A program made the position numbers and the translations under genes. Shown here piece after piece: positions 1 to 9,515 of a stretch of DNA of 64,000 bases. The stretch is from Rhodococcus sp. SMB37. Lineage in GTDB: Bacteria; Actinomycetota; Actinomycetes; Mycobacteriales; Mycobacteriaceae. Where the stretch lies: assembly GCF_004345605.1 (NCBI RefSeq), contig NZ_SLVY01000005.1:62001-126000 (forward strand). The letters are read 5' to 3'. Below the pieces are notes generated by a model. It was given only the letters and a program-made list of their open reading frames with translations. It made no database searches and was not told the DNA's origin. Every line of letters begins with the position of its first letter. The first letter of the stretch is position 1.

Positions 1-1030
1 CCACACCGACCCGGGTGAGGGTCGCCAGCGCGAGGCAGGCAAGCAGAGTCCAGATCGACATCACCATCGGGGGCACCGACCCGGGATGCCGGGCAGCCAA
101 TGGGGCAGCGCCCGTTCCGTAGAACGCCTTGCGGGTGATCCAGTTCCGGAACTTGGTCCGGTGATCGTGCGCGACCCGTGCGATCGGTTCGTATCTCAGC
201 CGCCAACCGTCGGTCTGCAGTCGCCAGCACAGGTCGACATCTTCCGCGACCTGCATCGACTCGTCGAATCCGCCGCACGCTTCGAGCGCGTGACGGCGCA
301 CGAGCAGAGCAGCGCTCGGCACGTAGGAGACGGGGCCGCCGGCGACCACCGCGGACTCGCGTCGCCCCAGGTCCAGCGACGATCGCGCGTGCTCGTACCG
401 TCCGAGCGCGCCGCTGTCCGGATCGAGCGCGACGATGCGCGGGGCCACGAGTGCGACCGCCGGGTCGCTGAAGTGTCCGAGACCCGCCTCGAGCCACCCG
501 AGGCGGGGCACGACATCGGAGTCGAGAAAAGCCACGAATTCCGTTGATGCATCACGTAATCCAGTGTTCCGGGCAGCGGCAGGACCCCGCGACACATCGT
601 GCCGAAGCACACGGACCTTGCCCTTCTCGGGAGTCTTGATCGGAGTGTCGGAGCCGTCGTCGACGACGATGACCTCGTGCCCGTGCAACGCTTCCAGCAG
701 CCGTCGCAGGCCCGCCTCGTTGTTCTTGGTGGGGATCACCACCGTGACGTCGGACGTCGACGGCAGCACGGCGGGTCGGGGGTTCCCCACACCGGAGTCG
801 AGCAGACGCCTCGCCACCACCGCCGTCTGCGAATCGACGACCCTGAGGAAATCTCCGTCGATCATGGACGCGGCCGCGGGCGCGAGTTTGAGCATCCGCG
901 TGGGCGAACCGCCGATCAGGACACGGCCCGCGGCGAACTTGCGTACCCGTGGATCGATACGCACCCCGAAGCCGTCGGGAAGCCTGGCCAGTCGGGTCTG
1001 CGCGACCCGAGGTGATGTCGCCTGACTCAC
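1..1030 (-). CDS. mftF: Mycofactocin glycosyltransferase MftF (3' end beyond window)
   Basis: Family 2 (GT-A) glycosyltransferase that, in the characterised mycobacterial pathway, adds the oligoglucose chain to premycofactocin. About 343 residues are visible and the reading frame runs off the left edge; the family is normally about 470 residues, so the C-terminal part is missing. Visible motifs on the minus strand are [25 protein letters not shown] (nucleotide-sugar aspartates) and [12 protein letters not shown] (the DXD-like metal site). The start is GTG at 1030, overlapping the mftE stop as GTGA, which indicates translational coupling and one transcript. Identity is secure from the motifs plus the mftE neighbour. 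mftD, usually next in the cluster, is about 15 kb away. Confidence 0.93.
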   Translation of the reverse strand, partial: MSQATSPRVAQTRLARLPDGFGVRIDPRVRKFAAGRVLIGGSPTRMLKLAPAAASMIDGDFLRVVDSQTAVVARRLLDSGVGNPRPAVLPSTSDVTVVIPTKNNEAGLRRLLEALHGHEVIVVDDGSDTPIKTPEKGKVRVLRHDVSRGPAAARNTGLRDASTEFVAFLDSDVVPRLGWLEAGLGHFSDPAVALVAPRIVALDPDSGALGRYEHARSSLDLGRRESAVVAGGPVSYVPSAALLVRRHALEACGGFDESMQVAEDVDLCWRLQTDGWRLRYEPIARVAHDHRTKFRNWITRKAFYGTGAAPLAARHPGSVPPMVMSIWTLLACLALATLTRVGV

Positions 1031-1785
1031 CGAAGCCTCCCCTCCGTCCCTGGTTGCCACCGGGCGACCTGTGCGGTCGCACGCTCCACCAGATTCGCGA
1101 ACATGTCGGCCCCGAGTTCGGCGGTCGATCCGGCCGGATCACCCAGCACACCGTTCGCAGACACCGAAACGATACCGGCTTCGCGCAGCCGCGGCATCAA
1201 AGTGCGGAGCGGTTCGGTCGCACCCGCTGCAGCACGGCTCATATCGACCGTGTCGGGGGCTAGATGCAACATCAGGCTCGTCTCGGTGATGCCCGCGTGA
1301 GCGTCGGCCCCGGGGACCGCGCACGGCAACCACGCGACATCCCGGCCCTCGTAGCGCAGCAGCGCGACGGCTTCGGCCAGCGGATACGCATTGCCGCCGT
1401 GCCCGTTGACGAACAGCACCCGATCCGCCCACCGGCACGCCGAGCGGCCGTACTCGACGAACATCGCTTTCGTGACGTCGGCGCCGATCGACACGGTGCC
1501 CGGGAACCCCTCGTGCTCGCCGCTCGCGCCGTAGGCGATCGGCGGGGCGAGCGCGACGTCGGGCAGGGCCTCGGTGACGGCCAGGGCGATGCGGGTGTCG
1601 GTGTCGAGGGGCAGGTGGGGACCGTGCTGTTCGAATGCCCCCACGGGAACCGCGACCGTTACCCCGTGGGTTTCGACATCTGGCCAATAGGCGGCCGCAA
1701 GCTCCCGTTTGACGTCCTCCCGGCCGTGAACGACCGGGATTCCTCCTGCAGCACTACGCGCCACTCCGGTGGGTTCCTGTTTCAC
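1027..1785 (-). CDS. mftE: Mycofactocin precursor peptide peptidase MftE (creatininase family)
   Basis: Creatininase-fold metallopeptidase that cleaves the MftC-modified MftA precursor and releases the C-terminal Val-Tyr derived core (AHDP). It reads as 252 residues from GTG 1785. Metal-site motifs are present: [16 protein letters not shown] near residue 55 and VNGHGGNA further on. The first seven codons are suspicious: GTG-AAA-CAG-GAA lies inside the hairpin end of the neighbouring TnpB element, so the start was probably rebuilt by the insertion. GTG at 1764 is the next in-frame candidate. A GGGAGG at about 1795-1800 could serve as ribosome-binding site for GTG 1785. It is followed directly by mftF with a GTGA overlap. 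The body of the protein looks intact. Confidence 0.93.
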   Translation of the reverse strand: MKQEPTGVARSAAGGIPVVHGREDVKRELAAAYWPDVETHGVTVAVPVGAFEQHGPHLPLDTDTRIALAVTEALPDVALAPPIAYGASGEHEGFPGTVSIGADVTKAMFVEYGRSACRWADRVLFVNGHGGNAYPLAEAVALLRYEGRDVAWLPCAVPGADAHAGITETSLMLHLAPDTVDMSRAAAGATEPLRTLMPRLREAGIVSVSANGVLGDPAGSTAELGADMFANLVERATAQVARWQPGTEGRLR

Positions 1786-1830
1786 AGGGACTTACCTCCC
1801 GCTAGACGGCAGGATTTACGGTCCCTCCGC
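1776..1830 (-). ncRNA. Probable omega-RNA (reRNA) 3' scaffold and right end of TnpB element
   Basis: Directly seen on the minus strand: the last codons of tnpB and the following bases form a nested stem. The outer arms are GGGAC/GTCCC (1787-1825), the inner arms are CCT-G-CCG/CGG-G-AGG with one G-G mismatch, and then comes a small hairpin CCTGT-GAA-ACAGG (1776-1788). Known TnpB systems transcribe an RNA from the 3' end of tnpB through the element's right end, with the guide taken from the flanking DNA. Here that flank is the start of mftE. The exact boundary and 5' end of the RNA are not determined. Confidence 0.55.
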
Positions 1831-2950
1831 AGGCGTTCAACCACTCCGCACGTCCTGCGGCGTGGATGTTCTTCGCAGCGTTGAGGTCGCGGTCGTGGAC
1901 CACCCCGCACGCTGTGCACTGCCACTCCCGAATCGAAAGCGGTTTCGGGCCGTCCCTCTTCCCACACGCCGAGCACAACTGACTCGACGGGAACCAGCGG
2001 TCCACCTTCACGAAGGTCCGCCCGTACCGGGCGGCCTTCTCCTCCACCATGCGAGTGAACATCGCCCACCCGGCATCGTGCACCGACTTCGCCAACCGCG
2101 TCCGCGCCAACCCGGTGACACACAAATCCTCGACGAACACCGCTTGATTCTCGCGGATGATCACCGTGGACTGCTTGTGCGCCCAATCCTTGCGGGCATC
2201 GGCCACCATGGCATGGGCCCGGGCGACACGGATACGCGCCTTGACCCTGTTCTTCGATCCCTTCTGTGTGCGCGACAGACCCTGCTGCGCCTTGCGGAGT
2301 CTGCGTTCGGCGCGACGGAAAAACTTCGGGGACTCGATGACCTTCCCATCCGAGAGCACCGCGAACGTCGCGAGCCCCAGGTCGATCCCCACCTCCGCAT
2401 CGCACTCCGGCAACGGATCGTCGGTCGTCTCGACGACAAAACTGGCGAAGTACCGACCCGCCGCATCCTTGATGATGGACACGCTCGACGGCTCCGACGG
2501 CAACTCCCGCGACCACGCCACCTTCACCTCGCCGACCTTCGCGATATACAGCTTCCGGTTCGGGCGCAGCGAGAACCCGTTGCGGGTCAGCCGGATCGCC
2601 TGCCGGTTGTCCTTGCGGGACCGGAACCGCGGCGCGGCGACCTTGCGGCCCTTGCGCTTGCCTGACATCGAGTCGAACCAATTGCGGTACGCGCGCCGCG
2701 CGTCCTGGCAGGCCTGCACCAACACCATCGACGCCACCTCGGCCAGCCACGCCCGTGGTGGGGTCTTCTTCGCTGCGGTGACCACCTGCTTCTGCACGTC
2801 GGTGTCCGAGAGCGTCACCCCGGCCGCGTACGCGTCCTGCCGTGCCCGCAGCGCATCGTTGAACACCACCCGCGCACACCCGAACGAGCGGGCCAGCATG
2901 TCCTGCTGCCCGGACGTCGGATAGACGCGGTACTGGTATCGAAGCTGCAC
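1802..2950 (-). mobile_element. tnpB: RNA-guided nuclease TnpB (IS200/IS605 or IS1341-type orfB), apparently intact
   Basis: A 382-residue TnpB protein. The split RuvC active site appears complete: D190 in VGIDLGLATF, E274 in VFVEDLCVTG, and the DRDLNAAKNI block (D353/D355). The four zinc ligands sit at C326, C329 (LCSACG) and C345, C348 (QCTACG). The N-terminal helix-turn-helix-like region and the R/K-rich middle are normal. No TnpA transposase (Y1 or serine type) is found beside it, so this is a stand-alone IS1341-like element that would need a helper to move. It lies immediately upstream of mftE on the same strand and is flanked on its 5' side by a subterminal hairpin (2993-3015). It probably acts with the RNA at its 3' end. 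Confidence 0.93.
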
Positions 2951-2992
2951 AGCAAGACCATAACCACGACCACCGACATGATTGATGCGCTG

Positions 2993-3015
2993 AGCCGGCC
3001 CTGAAGGACCGGGCT
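2993..3015. repeat. Subterminal hairpin at the left end of the TnpB element
   Basis: On the minus strand the bases read AGCCCGGTCC-TTCA-GGGCCGGCT, a near-perfect stem with a four-base loop, 43-65 bases 5' of the tnpB start codon. Such hairpins mark the left ends of IS200/IS605-type elements. The outer boundary (TAM side) of the element cannot be fixed from this copy alone. The rest of 2951-3245 shows no gene. Confidence 0.5.
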
Positions 3016-3245
3016 TGCGCGCTACGTTCTCCGGTCACCGCTCCGATGCTAGGGGGTGACACCCCCGGCTGCGTAACCCGGTCATCACCCGCGGCAATAC
3101 CTCCCGGTCCGCCCCACGGTCACCGAGCAGGGCCGACGAGCACCCCCACCAGATGACGAGGGAACGAGCCCCCACCGGACGCGGTGCGCCGCCCGAAACT
3201 CGTAAGCCATTCGGGCTGCTCCGGCGAGTGAGTACGATTCCTCGA

Positions 3246-4226
3246 GTGCAGATCGAACCTCGACCACTCGACGACCCGGAAGTCCAGACGCTCATCGACG
3301 AGGTCCAGCTCGAATACACCCGCCGCTACGGGGGCCCGGACGACACCGTCCTCGAACCGGACGAGTTCACCGAGCCGAACGGACTCTTCCTACTGGCACG
3401 AATCGGCGACGAGCCGGTGGGAATCGGCGGCTGGCGCGCCCACAGTTCCGCGTACCGGGGGCTGCGCGACGGTGATGCCGAGATCAAGCGCATGTACGTG
3501 CGGGCCGATGCACGGCGTCGAGGCATCGCACGGCGGGTACTCCACGCGCTGGAACGCACCGCAGCCGACGCGGGCCGCAGACGCATGGTCCTCGAGACCG
3601 GCATCGAGCAGCCCGAAGCGATCGCGATGTACGCCACCGCCGGATACGACCCGATGCCCGAGCGCTACGGTCAGTATGCCGACACAGAGGTTGCGTTGTA
3701 CTTCTGCAAGGGCCTACCGCCGATCCGCCGTGCAACCGAGCACGAGCTGCCCGTCCTGCAAGACATCGAACGTGCCGCCGGGCAACCGTTCGCCGACATC
3801 GGGATGTCGTTGGTGGCGGACGACGAACCGCCCACGATCGCTGAGCTCCGAACCTATCTCGATGCCGCCCGATGCTGGGTGTACGTCGACGAAAAGAACT
3901 ACCCGATAGGATATCTCGTCGCTGCAGACGTCGACGACGGACTCCACATCGAACAGGTGTCGGTGCACCCGGATGCCGCACGGCGCGGAGTGGGTCGAGC
4001 ACTCATCGACCATGCCGCGGCGGGAGCACGTGATCGCGGTTGCGCCACATTGACACTCACCACATTCCGCGACGTCCCGTGGAACGCGCCGTACTACGAG
4101 CGGCTCGGCTTCGAGACCGTGGACGATACCCGCCTCACCCCCGAATTGGGGGCGATCCTCGCCGACGAGCGGGCCCGCGGCATCGGGCAGTGGCCACGTA
4201 TCGCGATGGTGCGCGCGCTCGACTGA
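3246..4226 (+). CDS. Tandem GNAT-domain N-acetyltransferase
   Basis: A protein of about 326 residues with two GNAT acetyltransferase domains. The first has IGGWRAHSS and RMYVRADARRRGIARRVLHAL, where the RRGIAR stretch is the acetyl-CoA pyrophosphate loop. The second has IEQVSVHPDAARRGVGRALIDHA with the loop RRGVGR, and NAPYYERLGFE near the C-terminus. Both CoA loops look functional, which is typical of two-domain GNATs such as MshD-like enzymes, but the substrate cannot be read from sequence. GTG 3246 is chosen because the conserved fold begins just after it; GTG 3228 is also possible and no clear ribosome-binding site decides. It converges on the TetR gene with a gap of only 6 bases. Confidence 0.8.
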   Translation: MQIEPRPLDDPEVQTLIDEVQLEYTRRYGGPDDTVLEPDEFTEPNGLFLLARIGDEPVGIGGWRAHSSAYRGLRDGDAEIKRMYVRADARRRGIARRVLHALERTAADAGRRRMVLETGIEQPEAIAMYATAGYDPMPERYGQYADTEVALYFCKGLPPIRRATEHELPVLQDIERAAGQPFADIGMSLVADDEPPTIAELRTYLDAARCWVYVDEKNYPIGYLVAADVDDGLHIEQVSVHPDAARRGVGRALIDHAAAGARDRGCATLTLTTFRDVPWNAPYYERLGFETVDDTRLTPELGAILADERARGIGQWPRIAMVRALD

Positions 4227-4232
4227 TCTGCG

Positions 4233-4898
4233 CTACCGCCCCGCCAGTGCCCGAGTTTCGCGAGTCTCCTCGGACGTCGGCGCACAGAGCAATCCCTCCC
4301 ACGCATCGACGAGGGCGGGTAGCTCGGTCGGCGCCAGTTCGGCCCCTGTGCGGGCGTACTGCGCGAGCGTTCCGAGCACACTCGTGTACACCATGATGAC
4401 CCGTTGTTTCCGTGTGTCTTCCGGAATATCGGCGATAACGCCGTGCAGTACGCGGTCGATCTCGAATCCACTCGCGGTGCCACCGGGGTCTGCCGCGATG
4501 AAGGTCTTGCCGATGATCTCCGCCTCCAGGAGCCTGTCGAGCAGGGCCACGTAATACTCGCCACGACGGACGCTGTCCGCCAGAGGCTCGACGAGACACC
4601 ACAATGCATCCCGCGCAGTGAATGTCGCACCGACCGCGACCCACTCACGGATCAATTCGCCGCGATAGGCGCTGATCCGAGGGAGGCGATGATCCAGGAT
4701 CGCGGTGAGCAAACCCTCCTTCGAACCGAAGTAGTACCTGACGACCGACGCGTTGTTCTGCCCCGCGGCAGCCCTGACGTCTGCCAGTGTCACCGGGTGA
4801 TATCCCCGCATCGCGAACAGGCGCTCCGCCGTCTCGACGAGCAGCAGTCGCGTCTCTTGCCCCGAACTGTACCGGCCCCGTCGGCTCGCCACGAGCAT
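4233..4898 (-). CDS. TetR/AcrR family transcriptional regulator
   Basis: A repressor of about 221 residues. The N-terminal helix-turn-helix is visible as ERLFAMRGYHPVTLADVRAAAG followed by VVRYYFGSKEGLLTAIL, the usual recognition-helix and YYFGSKE signature. The C-terminal ligand domain has no recognisable specificity. The start is taken as ATG 4898; a longer reading from TTG 4994 exists but lacks support. It is divergent from the TauD/ABC transporter block that begins at 5086, so it probably controls that block. An inverted repeat TAATT-N6-AATTA (5023-5038) in the shared intergenic region is a weak operator candidate. Confidence 0.82.
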   Translation of the reverse strand: MLVASRRGRYSSGQETRLLLVETAERLFAMRGYHPVTLADVRAAAGQNNASVVRYYFGSKEGLLTAILDHRLPRISAYRGELIREWVAVGATFTARDALWCLVEPLADSVRRGEYYVALLDRLLEAEIIGKTFIAADPGGTASGFEIDRVLHGVIADIPEDTRKQRVIMVYTSVLGTLAQYARTGAELAPTELPALVDAWEGLLCAPTSEETRETRALAGR

Positions 4899-5022
4899 CC
4901 ACCCCGAGTCTGAAGTCGTGCGGCGATGCGCCGCGGAACGGACCTGTCGGGTTCGTAGCTCTACCGGACTACTCGCCCGATGTAAACCCTTCAACGCACA
5001 CCGATCGTATGCGTACCCAACC

Positions 5023-5038
5023 TAATTTTTCGGAATTA
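5023..5038. promoter_or_regulatory. Candidate operator between tetR and the tauD genes
   Basis: Inverted repeat TAATT-N6-AATTA in the divergent intergenic region, directly 5' of a TTGACG hexamer (5041-5046) that could be a -35 element for the rightward genes. The arms are only 5 bases and AT-rich, so chance cannot be excluded. Confidence 0.25.
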
Positions 5039-5085
5039 CTTTGACGCTAGTTGAACCACCCGCCATGCGTCGAGAGGCCCGATCG

Positions 5086-5892
5086 ATGACCACGCTCGAA
5101 CAACCCACTGTGACCGTTGTGCCCCTCGCCGGGGCCATCGGCGCCGAGATCCACGGACTGCGTCTGAACTCGCTGACGGACGCAGACGTCAGCACAGTCA
5201 AGGACGCGCTCACTCGGCACTGTGTGCTGTTCTTCCCGGGCCAGGGAGTCGACCCGGCCGTTCACCGGACCTTCTCGCAGCATTTCGGCGAAATCGTGTA
5301 TCCGCACCAGCATCTGGCAAATCTCGAGTCCGAGGGCTATCGCGAGATCAGCGTCATCGGCACCGACAACGGCAGCGCGTATCAGGCGAACCGCTGGCAT
5401 TGCGATGTGTCGTGGCGGGCCGCGCCGTCGCGGTTCTCCATCCTGCACATGCAGGTGCTGCCCTCTGCAGGTGGTGACACGCTGTGGTCGAACCAGTACG
5501 CCGCGCTCGAGGCGCTGTCCGCCCCGATCCGCGAGGCTCTGTACGGTCTGACCGCAACACATCGGATCTCCCCCCGGCCGGATGCGACCGAAGCAACGCA
5601 CCCCCTGGTGATCCGTCATCCGGAGACCGGCCGCCAGGCGTTGTTCGTCAACGATCTGTTCACCTCGCACATCAACGAGTTGTCGGCAGACGAGAGCGAA
5701 GCACTTCTTCGACTGCTCGTGTCGGTCTCGATCCGCCCGGAACTCACCGTCCGCCGCCGCTGGCAGGTCGGCGACATCGCGATCTGGGACAACCATTTCG
5801 TCCAACACAACGCGATCTACGACTACGGCCACGAGCCGCGCCGCATCCATCGCATCGAGGTGGCCCCCGAGGCCCCCGTCGCCGCCCGCTGA
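5086..5892 (+). CDS. TauD/TfdA family Fe(II)/2-oxoglutarate dioxygenase (first copy)
   Basis: A 268-residue member of the TauD/TfdA/alkylsulfatase group, which hydroxylates a carbon next to sulfonate, sulfate or similar groups with 2-oxoglutarate and O2. The iron triad is visible: H105 and D107 in NRWHCDVSW and H255 near the C-terminus, followed by the 2-oxoglutarate-binding arginine. The start ATG 5086 is preceded by GAGAGG (5072-5077). It is the first gene of a rightward block with a second TauD copy and a complete ABC importer, suggesting uptake and oxidative cleavage of an organosulfur or related compound. The substrate is inference only. Confidence 0.88.
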   Translation: MTTLEQPTVTVVPLAGAIGAEIHGLRLNSLTDADVSTVKDALTRHCVLFFPGQGVDPAVHRTFSQHFGEIVYPHQHLANLESEGYREISVIGTDNGSAYQANRWHCDVSWRAAPSRFSILHMQVLPSAGGDTLWSNQYAALEALSAPIREALYGLTATHRISPRPDATEATHPLVIRHPETGRQALFVNDLFTSHINELSADESEALLRLLVSVSIRPELTVRRRWQVGDIAIWDNHFVQHNAIYDYGHEPRRIHRIEVAPEAPVAAR

Positions 5893-5932
5893 CCCCGTCA
5901 CCGAGTACTTCACATCACACGAGGAGATGCAC

Positions 5933-6892
5933 ATGACCACCGTCGAAACCCGTCCCAGCACCGCCACCGACATCTATGCGGCCGGCGGGATCACCGTCAC
6001 CGAACTCGGTGAGAACATCGGCGCGCTCATCGAAGGCGTACACGTCTCCGGCGACATCTCTGCCGATACTGCATACGCCATCCGCTATGCACTCGCCGCC
6101 AACAAGGTGGTCGTCTTCCGCGGCCAGCATCACCTCACGGACGAGATCCAGTACGAGTTCGCCGGGAAGCTCGGTACGCCGACCACCACGCACCCGACAC
6201 TGACCTCCGACGACAACCGGACCCTGATCCTCGAGGGCGCTGCGAACAGCTGGCACACCGATGTCACCTTCATCGATCGGATCCCGAAGGCCTCGATCCT
6301 CCGTGCCGTCGAGATCCCGCCCTACGGCGGTGCCACCACGTGGGCGTCGACGACCGCCGCGTACGCGCAGCTTCCCGCTCCGCTGAAAGCACTCGTGGAC
6401 AACCTGTGGGCGGTCCACAGCAACGAATACGACTACGCCGGGATCCACGCCGACCAGCGAGGCATCGCCGCACGGACGAAGGAGACGATGCAGAACTTCA
6501 CCCGTACGGTGTTCGAGACGGAACACCCGGTGGTTCGTGTCCACCCCGAGACCGGCGAGAAGTCGCTCGTGCTCGGCCATTTCGTCAAGAGGTTCGTCGG
6601 ACTCAAGAGCTCCGAGTCGACGGCCCTCTACCAGCTCCTGCAGGAGCGGATCATCAAGCTCGAGAACACCCTGCGGTGGGCCTGGACGCCGGGCGACCTC
6701 GTCATCTGGGACAACCGCGCCACCCAGCATTACGGCATCGCGGATTACGGCGACCACAAGCGCAGCGTCCACCGGGTGACCGTGGCCGGTGATGTCCCCG
6801 TCTCGGTCGACGGCGAAACAAGCCGCATCATCACCGGCGACGCCTCGCACTTCTCCGTCGTCGACAGCCCCGACCGCTTCCCCGGCTTCTAA
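5933..6892 (+). CDS. TauD/TfdA family Fe(II)/2-oxoglutarate dioxygenase (second copy, AtsK-like)
   Basis: A 319-residue dioxygenase of the same family as the preceding gene but clearly diverged from it. Iron ligands are H108 and D110 in NSWHTDVTF and H280 in [10 protein letters not shown]. The motif [17 protein letters not shown] is typical of the alkylsulfatase/taurine dioxygenase branch. The start is ATG 5933, six bases after GAGGAG; an ATG two codons earlier lies too close to that site. It follows the first copy by 40 bases and precedes the ABC importer by 79 bases, so one transcript is likely. The pair may act on different substrates or in sequence. Confidence 0.88.
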   Translation: MTTVETRPSTATDIYAAGGITVTELGENIGALIEGVHVSGDISADTAYAIRYALAANKVVVFRGQHHLTDEIQYEFAGKLGTPTTTHPTLTSDDNRTLILEGAANSWHTDVTFIDRIPKASILRAVEIPPYGGATTWASTTAAYAQLPAPLKALVDNLWAVHSNEYDYAGIHADQRGIAARTKETMQNFTRTVFETEHPVVRVHPETGEKSLVLGHFVKRFVGLKSSESTALYQLLQERIIKLENTLRWAWTPGDLVIWDNRATQHYGIADYGDHKRSVHRVTVAGDVPVSVDGETSRIITGDASHFSVVDSPDRFPGF

Positions 6893-6971
6893 TCCTGATT
6901 CGACTCTCCCCCTTCGGATCCGGTCACTCCCCTTGTCGAGTGGCCGGATCCGCTCCCGAAAGGACCCCTCC

Positions 6972-8549
6972 GTGTTCAGCCGCCCCGCACACCTTCGGCA
7001 CCGCTTCGTGCTCGCAGCGATCGCCCTGTCCCTCGCCGGTGTTCTCGCCGTTGCGGGATGTACCTCGGCGGTCGACCAGGCCGCGACGGAGGCCGGCAGC
7101 GCGGAGGCCACCGAGGGTGGTGTGCTGCGGATCGGAGACGGCGGCGACCTTGTCCCTGCCTCGTTCTACTCCGGTGCCCTGGCGGGAGCAACCATCACCG
7201 GGCTGGTCTACGACACCCTCGTCAGCTACCCACCGGATGGATTGGAGGCGGAACCCGTACTGGCCGAATCCTGGGAGGTCTCTCCCGACGGCACGTCGGT
7301 GACGCTTGCGTTGCGACCCGACGTGACCTTCCACGACGGTAGGCCGTTCACGTCCGAGGATGCCGAGTTCAGCCTGCGTACCTACGCGGATCCCATACGG
7401 GCCGGTCAGCTTGCGAGTACCGCCGCGCTGATCACGGAGTACGACACCTCCGACCCGCACGTCCTCACCCTGACGCTCTCTGAGCCGGCGAGCAACATCC
7501 TCGACCTGCTCGACATCGTGCCGATCATCGACAAGGACACCATCGCCGACTTCGACGCCGGTTCCGGGTACAACGGAACCGGAGCGTTCCGTTTCGTGGA
7601 GTGGAAGCCGAGCGCGTCGATCACCTTCGAGGCCAATGAGGGCTACTGGGGCGGAGCACCCCACCTAGACGGTGTCGAATACCTCGTCATTCCCGACGCC
7701 CAGACGCGGGTCTCGCAGCTGCGCTCCGGTCAGCTCGATCTTCTGCTCTCGATAGCTCCACGCGATGCCGAACAGCTCGAGAGTGACAACCGCTACCAGC
7801 TGGTCGACCAGACAGGAGTGGAACGCAACTGGTATATCGGCGCGAATGTCCAGGCACCCGGGATCAGCGACGTCCGGGTCCGTCAGGCCATCGCCTACGC
7901 GGTGGACAACGATCGCATCCTCGCGGACGTCTACCAGGGATACGGGACCGTCGGCAGTCTGCCCTGGCCGGAATACTCCCCCGCATACGACGCGGACCTC
8001 AACGACACCTACGCCCAGGACGTCGACAAAGCCAAGTCACTGGTTGCGGAAGTCGGCGCCATCCCGGTCATCCCGATCACCTACACGACGGGCTCGAGCG
8101 AGTCCGAGGCCGTTGCGCAGATCGTCCAGGCGGACCTCGCCGCAGCTGGGATCGAGACCAGGCTCGAGCCGGTGGACCAGGCAACCAATCTCAAACACCT
8201 GATCGGCGGAACCTACGGCGGGCTCTGGATCACGGCCCACACCTACACGCAGTACACGCCGGCGACCCTTCCGACCAGCGCCTACCCGTTCAATTCGAAG
8301 AAGAACACGTCGAACTTCATCGATCCGGACTATCAGGCAGCCGTCGCGAACGCGTGGCAGATCATCGATCCGACCAGCGCCGAGGCCGAGGCCGCGTACA
8401 AGGTCCTCAACACCGAGTTGCTCGACAACGCGTTCCTCATCGAGTTGTTCGCCTCCGAGAACTGGCTCGCCATGTCAGGAAACGTCCACGGCGTCGACTG
8501 GTCCAAGAAGGCCGAGCTCGACCTCAGCGACACCTATCTGAGTGAGTGA
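6972..8549 (+). CDS. ABC transporter substrate-binding lipoprotein, family 5 (peptide/nickel type)
   Basis: A 525-residue extracytoplasmic binding protein of the SBP_bac_5 family. It starts at GTG 6972 with a signal peptide of about 29 residues ending in the lipobox LAVAGC, so C30 should carry the lipid anchor. The mature protein has typical family features such as VLAESWEVSPDGTSVTLALRP and FHDGRPFTSEDAEFSLR. It delivers ligand to the permeases encoded directly downstream. Members bind peptides, nickel, opines and many other small compounds, so ligand identity cannot be assigned. The association with two TauD dioxygenases points to a sulfur-containing or carboxylate substrate. Confidence 0.9.
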   Translation: MFSRPAHLRHRFVLAAIALSLAGVLAVAGCTSAVDQAATEAGSAEATEGGVLRIGDGGDLVPASFYSGALAGATITGLVYDTLVSYPPDGLEAEPVLAESWEVSPDGTSVTLALRPDVTFHDGRPFTSEDAEFSLRTYADPIRAGQLASTAALITEYDTSDPHVLTLTLSEPASNILDLLDIVPIIDKDTIADFDAGSGYNGTGAFRFVEWKPSASITFEANEGYWGGAPHLDGVEYLVIPDAQTRVSQLRSGQLDLLLSIAPRDAEQLESDNRYQLVDQTGVERNWYIGANVQAPGISDVRVRQAIAYAVDNDRILADVYQGYGTVGSLPWPEYSPAYDADLNDTYAQDVDKAKSLVAEVGAIPVIPITYTTGSSESEAVAQIVQADLAAAGIETRLEPVDQATNLKHLIGGTYGGLWITAHTYTQYTPATLPTSAYPFNSKKNTSNFIDPDYQAAVANAWQIIDPTSAEAEAAYKVLNTELLDNAFLIELFASENWLAMSGNVHGVDWSKKAELDLSDTYLSE

Positions 8550-8555
8550 CCGAAT

Positions 8556-9515
8556 ATGCTGAACTACGCTCTGCGACGGATTCCCTCCGCGCTCATCGTC
8601 CTCGCCGCCGGATCCGTTCTGGTCTTCGCTCTGCTCCGCTTGGTTCCCGGTGATCCCGCCATGGTCCTCGCAGGACCGGACGCACCCCCGGAAGCGATCG
8701 ACGCATTGCGCGCCGAACTCGGACTCACCGGATCTCCTATTGCACAGTACTTCTCGTGGATATCCGGCATCATCACGTTGAATCCGGGAAGGTCGCTGAT
8801 CCTCGGCGGTGAGATCAGTTCGCTCCTGCTCGATGCACTCGGGAACACCCTCGTTCTCGCGCTGTCGGCCCTGGTCCTCGCTGTTGCCGTAGCGCTCGTC
8901 CTGAGCACCGTGTCGGTGATCGTGGACCGCAAGTGGCTGGGCAGCATCGTGACCACATTCGGCACCGTCGCCGTCGCCATTCCGAACTTCGTCACCGGTG
9001 CGGCCTTGGTGGTTCTCTTCGGTGTCGTGTGGGCCGTCCTACCGGCCGGTGGCACACCCCGCAGGGGATTCCTCGATGACATCGGCATCTCTGCGCAGTA
9101 CCTGATCCTGCCCGCAGTGTGCCTGGCGTTGCCGATCGCCGCCTCACTGACGCGGTTCCTCACCGAATCGCTGCGCACCCAACTTCAGGAACCGTATGTC
9201 ACCACGGCGCGGGCCTTGGGGATCTCTCGCCGTCGGATCGTGCTGACCCAGGCGTTGCCGAATGCGCTGCCCGCCTCGGTCACCGTCCTCGGCATCCAGA
9301 TCGGCCATCTGCTCGGAGGTGCCGTACTGGTGGAAGCGATCTTCGCGTGGCCCGGACTCGGCCATCTCATCGAGCGGGCCATCTCGAGCCGCGACTATCC
9401 GGTGGTGCAGGTGATGCTGCTCTTCTCGGTGGCGTTGTTCGTGGTCATCCAGTTGGTCACCGACCTGATCAACGCGTCACTCGATCCCCGAATCCGGCTG
9501 GGAGACAATGCATGA
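8556..9515 (+). CDS. ABC transporter permease, DppB type
   Basis: A 319-residue inner-membrane permease with about six hydrophobic segments. The N-terminal LNYALRRIPSALIVLAAGSV is typical of DppB/OppB proteins, and the EAA loop for ATPase contact is seen around TARALGISRRRIVLTQALPNALP. It forms the translocation pore with the next gene. It starts 6 bases after the binding protein stop and its own stop overlaps the next start (ATGA at 9512-9515). Confidence 0.92.
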   Translation: MLNYALRRIPSALIVLAAGSVLVFALLRLVPGDPAMVLAGPDAPPEAIDALRAELGLTGSPIAQYFSWISGIITLNPGRSLILGGEISSLLLDALGNTLVLALSALVLAVAVALVLSTVSVIVDRKWLGSIVTTFGTVAVAIPNFVTGAALVVLFGVVWAVLPAGGTPRRGFLDDIGISAQYLILPAVCLALPIAASLTRFLTESLRTQLQEPYVTTARALGISRRRIVLTQALPNALPASVTVLGIQIGHLLGGAVLVEAIFAWPGLGHLIERAISSRDYPVVQVMLLFSVALFVVIQLVTDLINASLDPRIRLGDNA

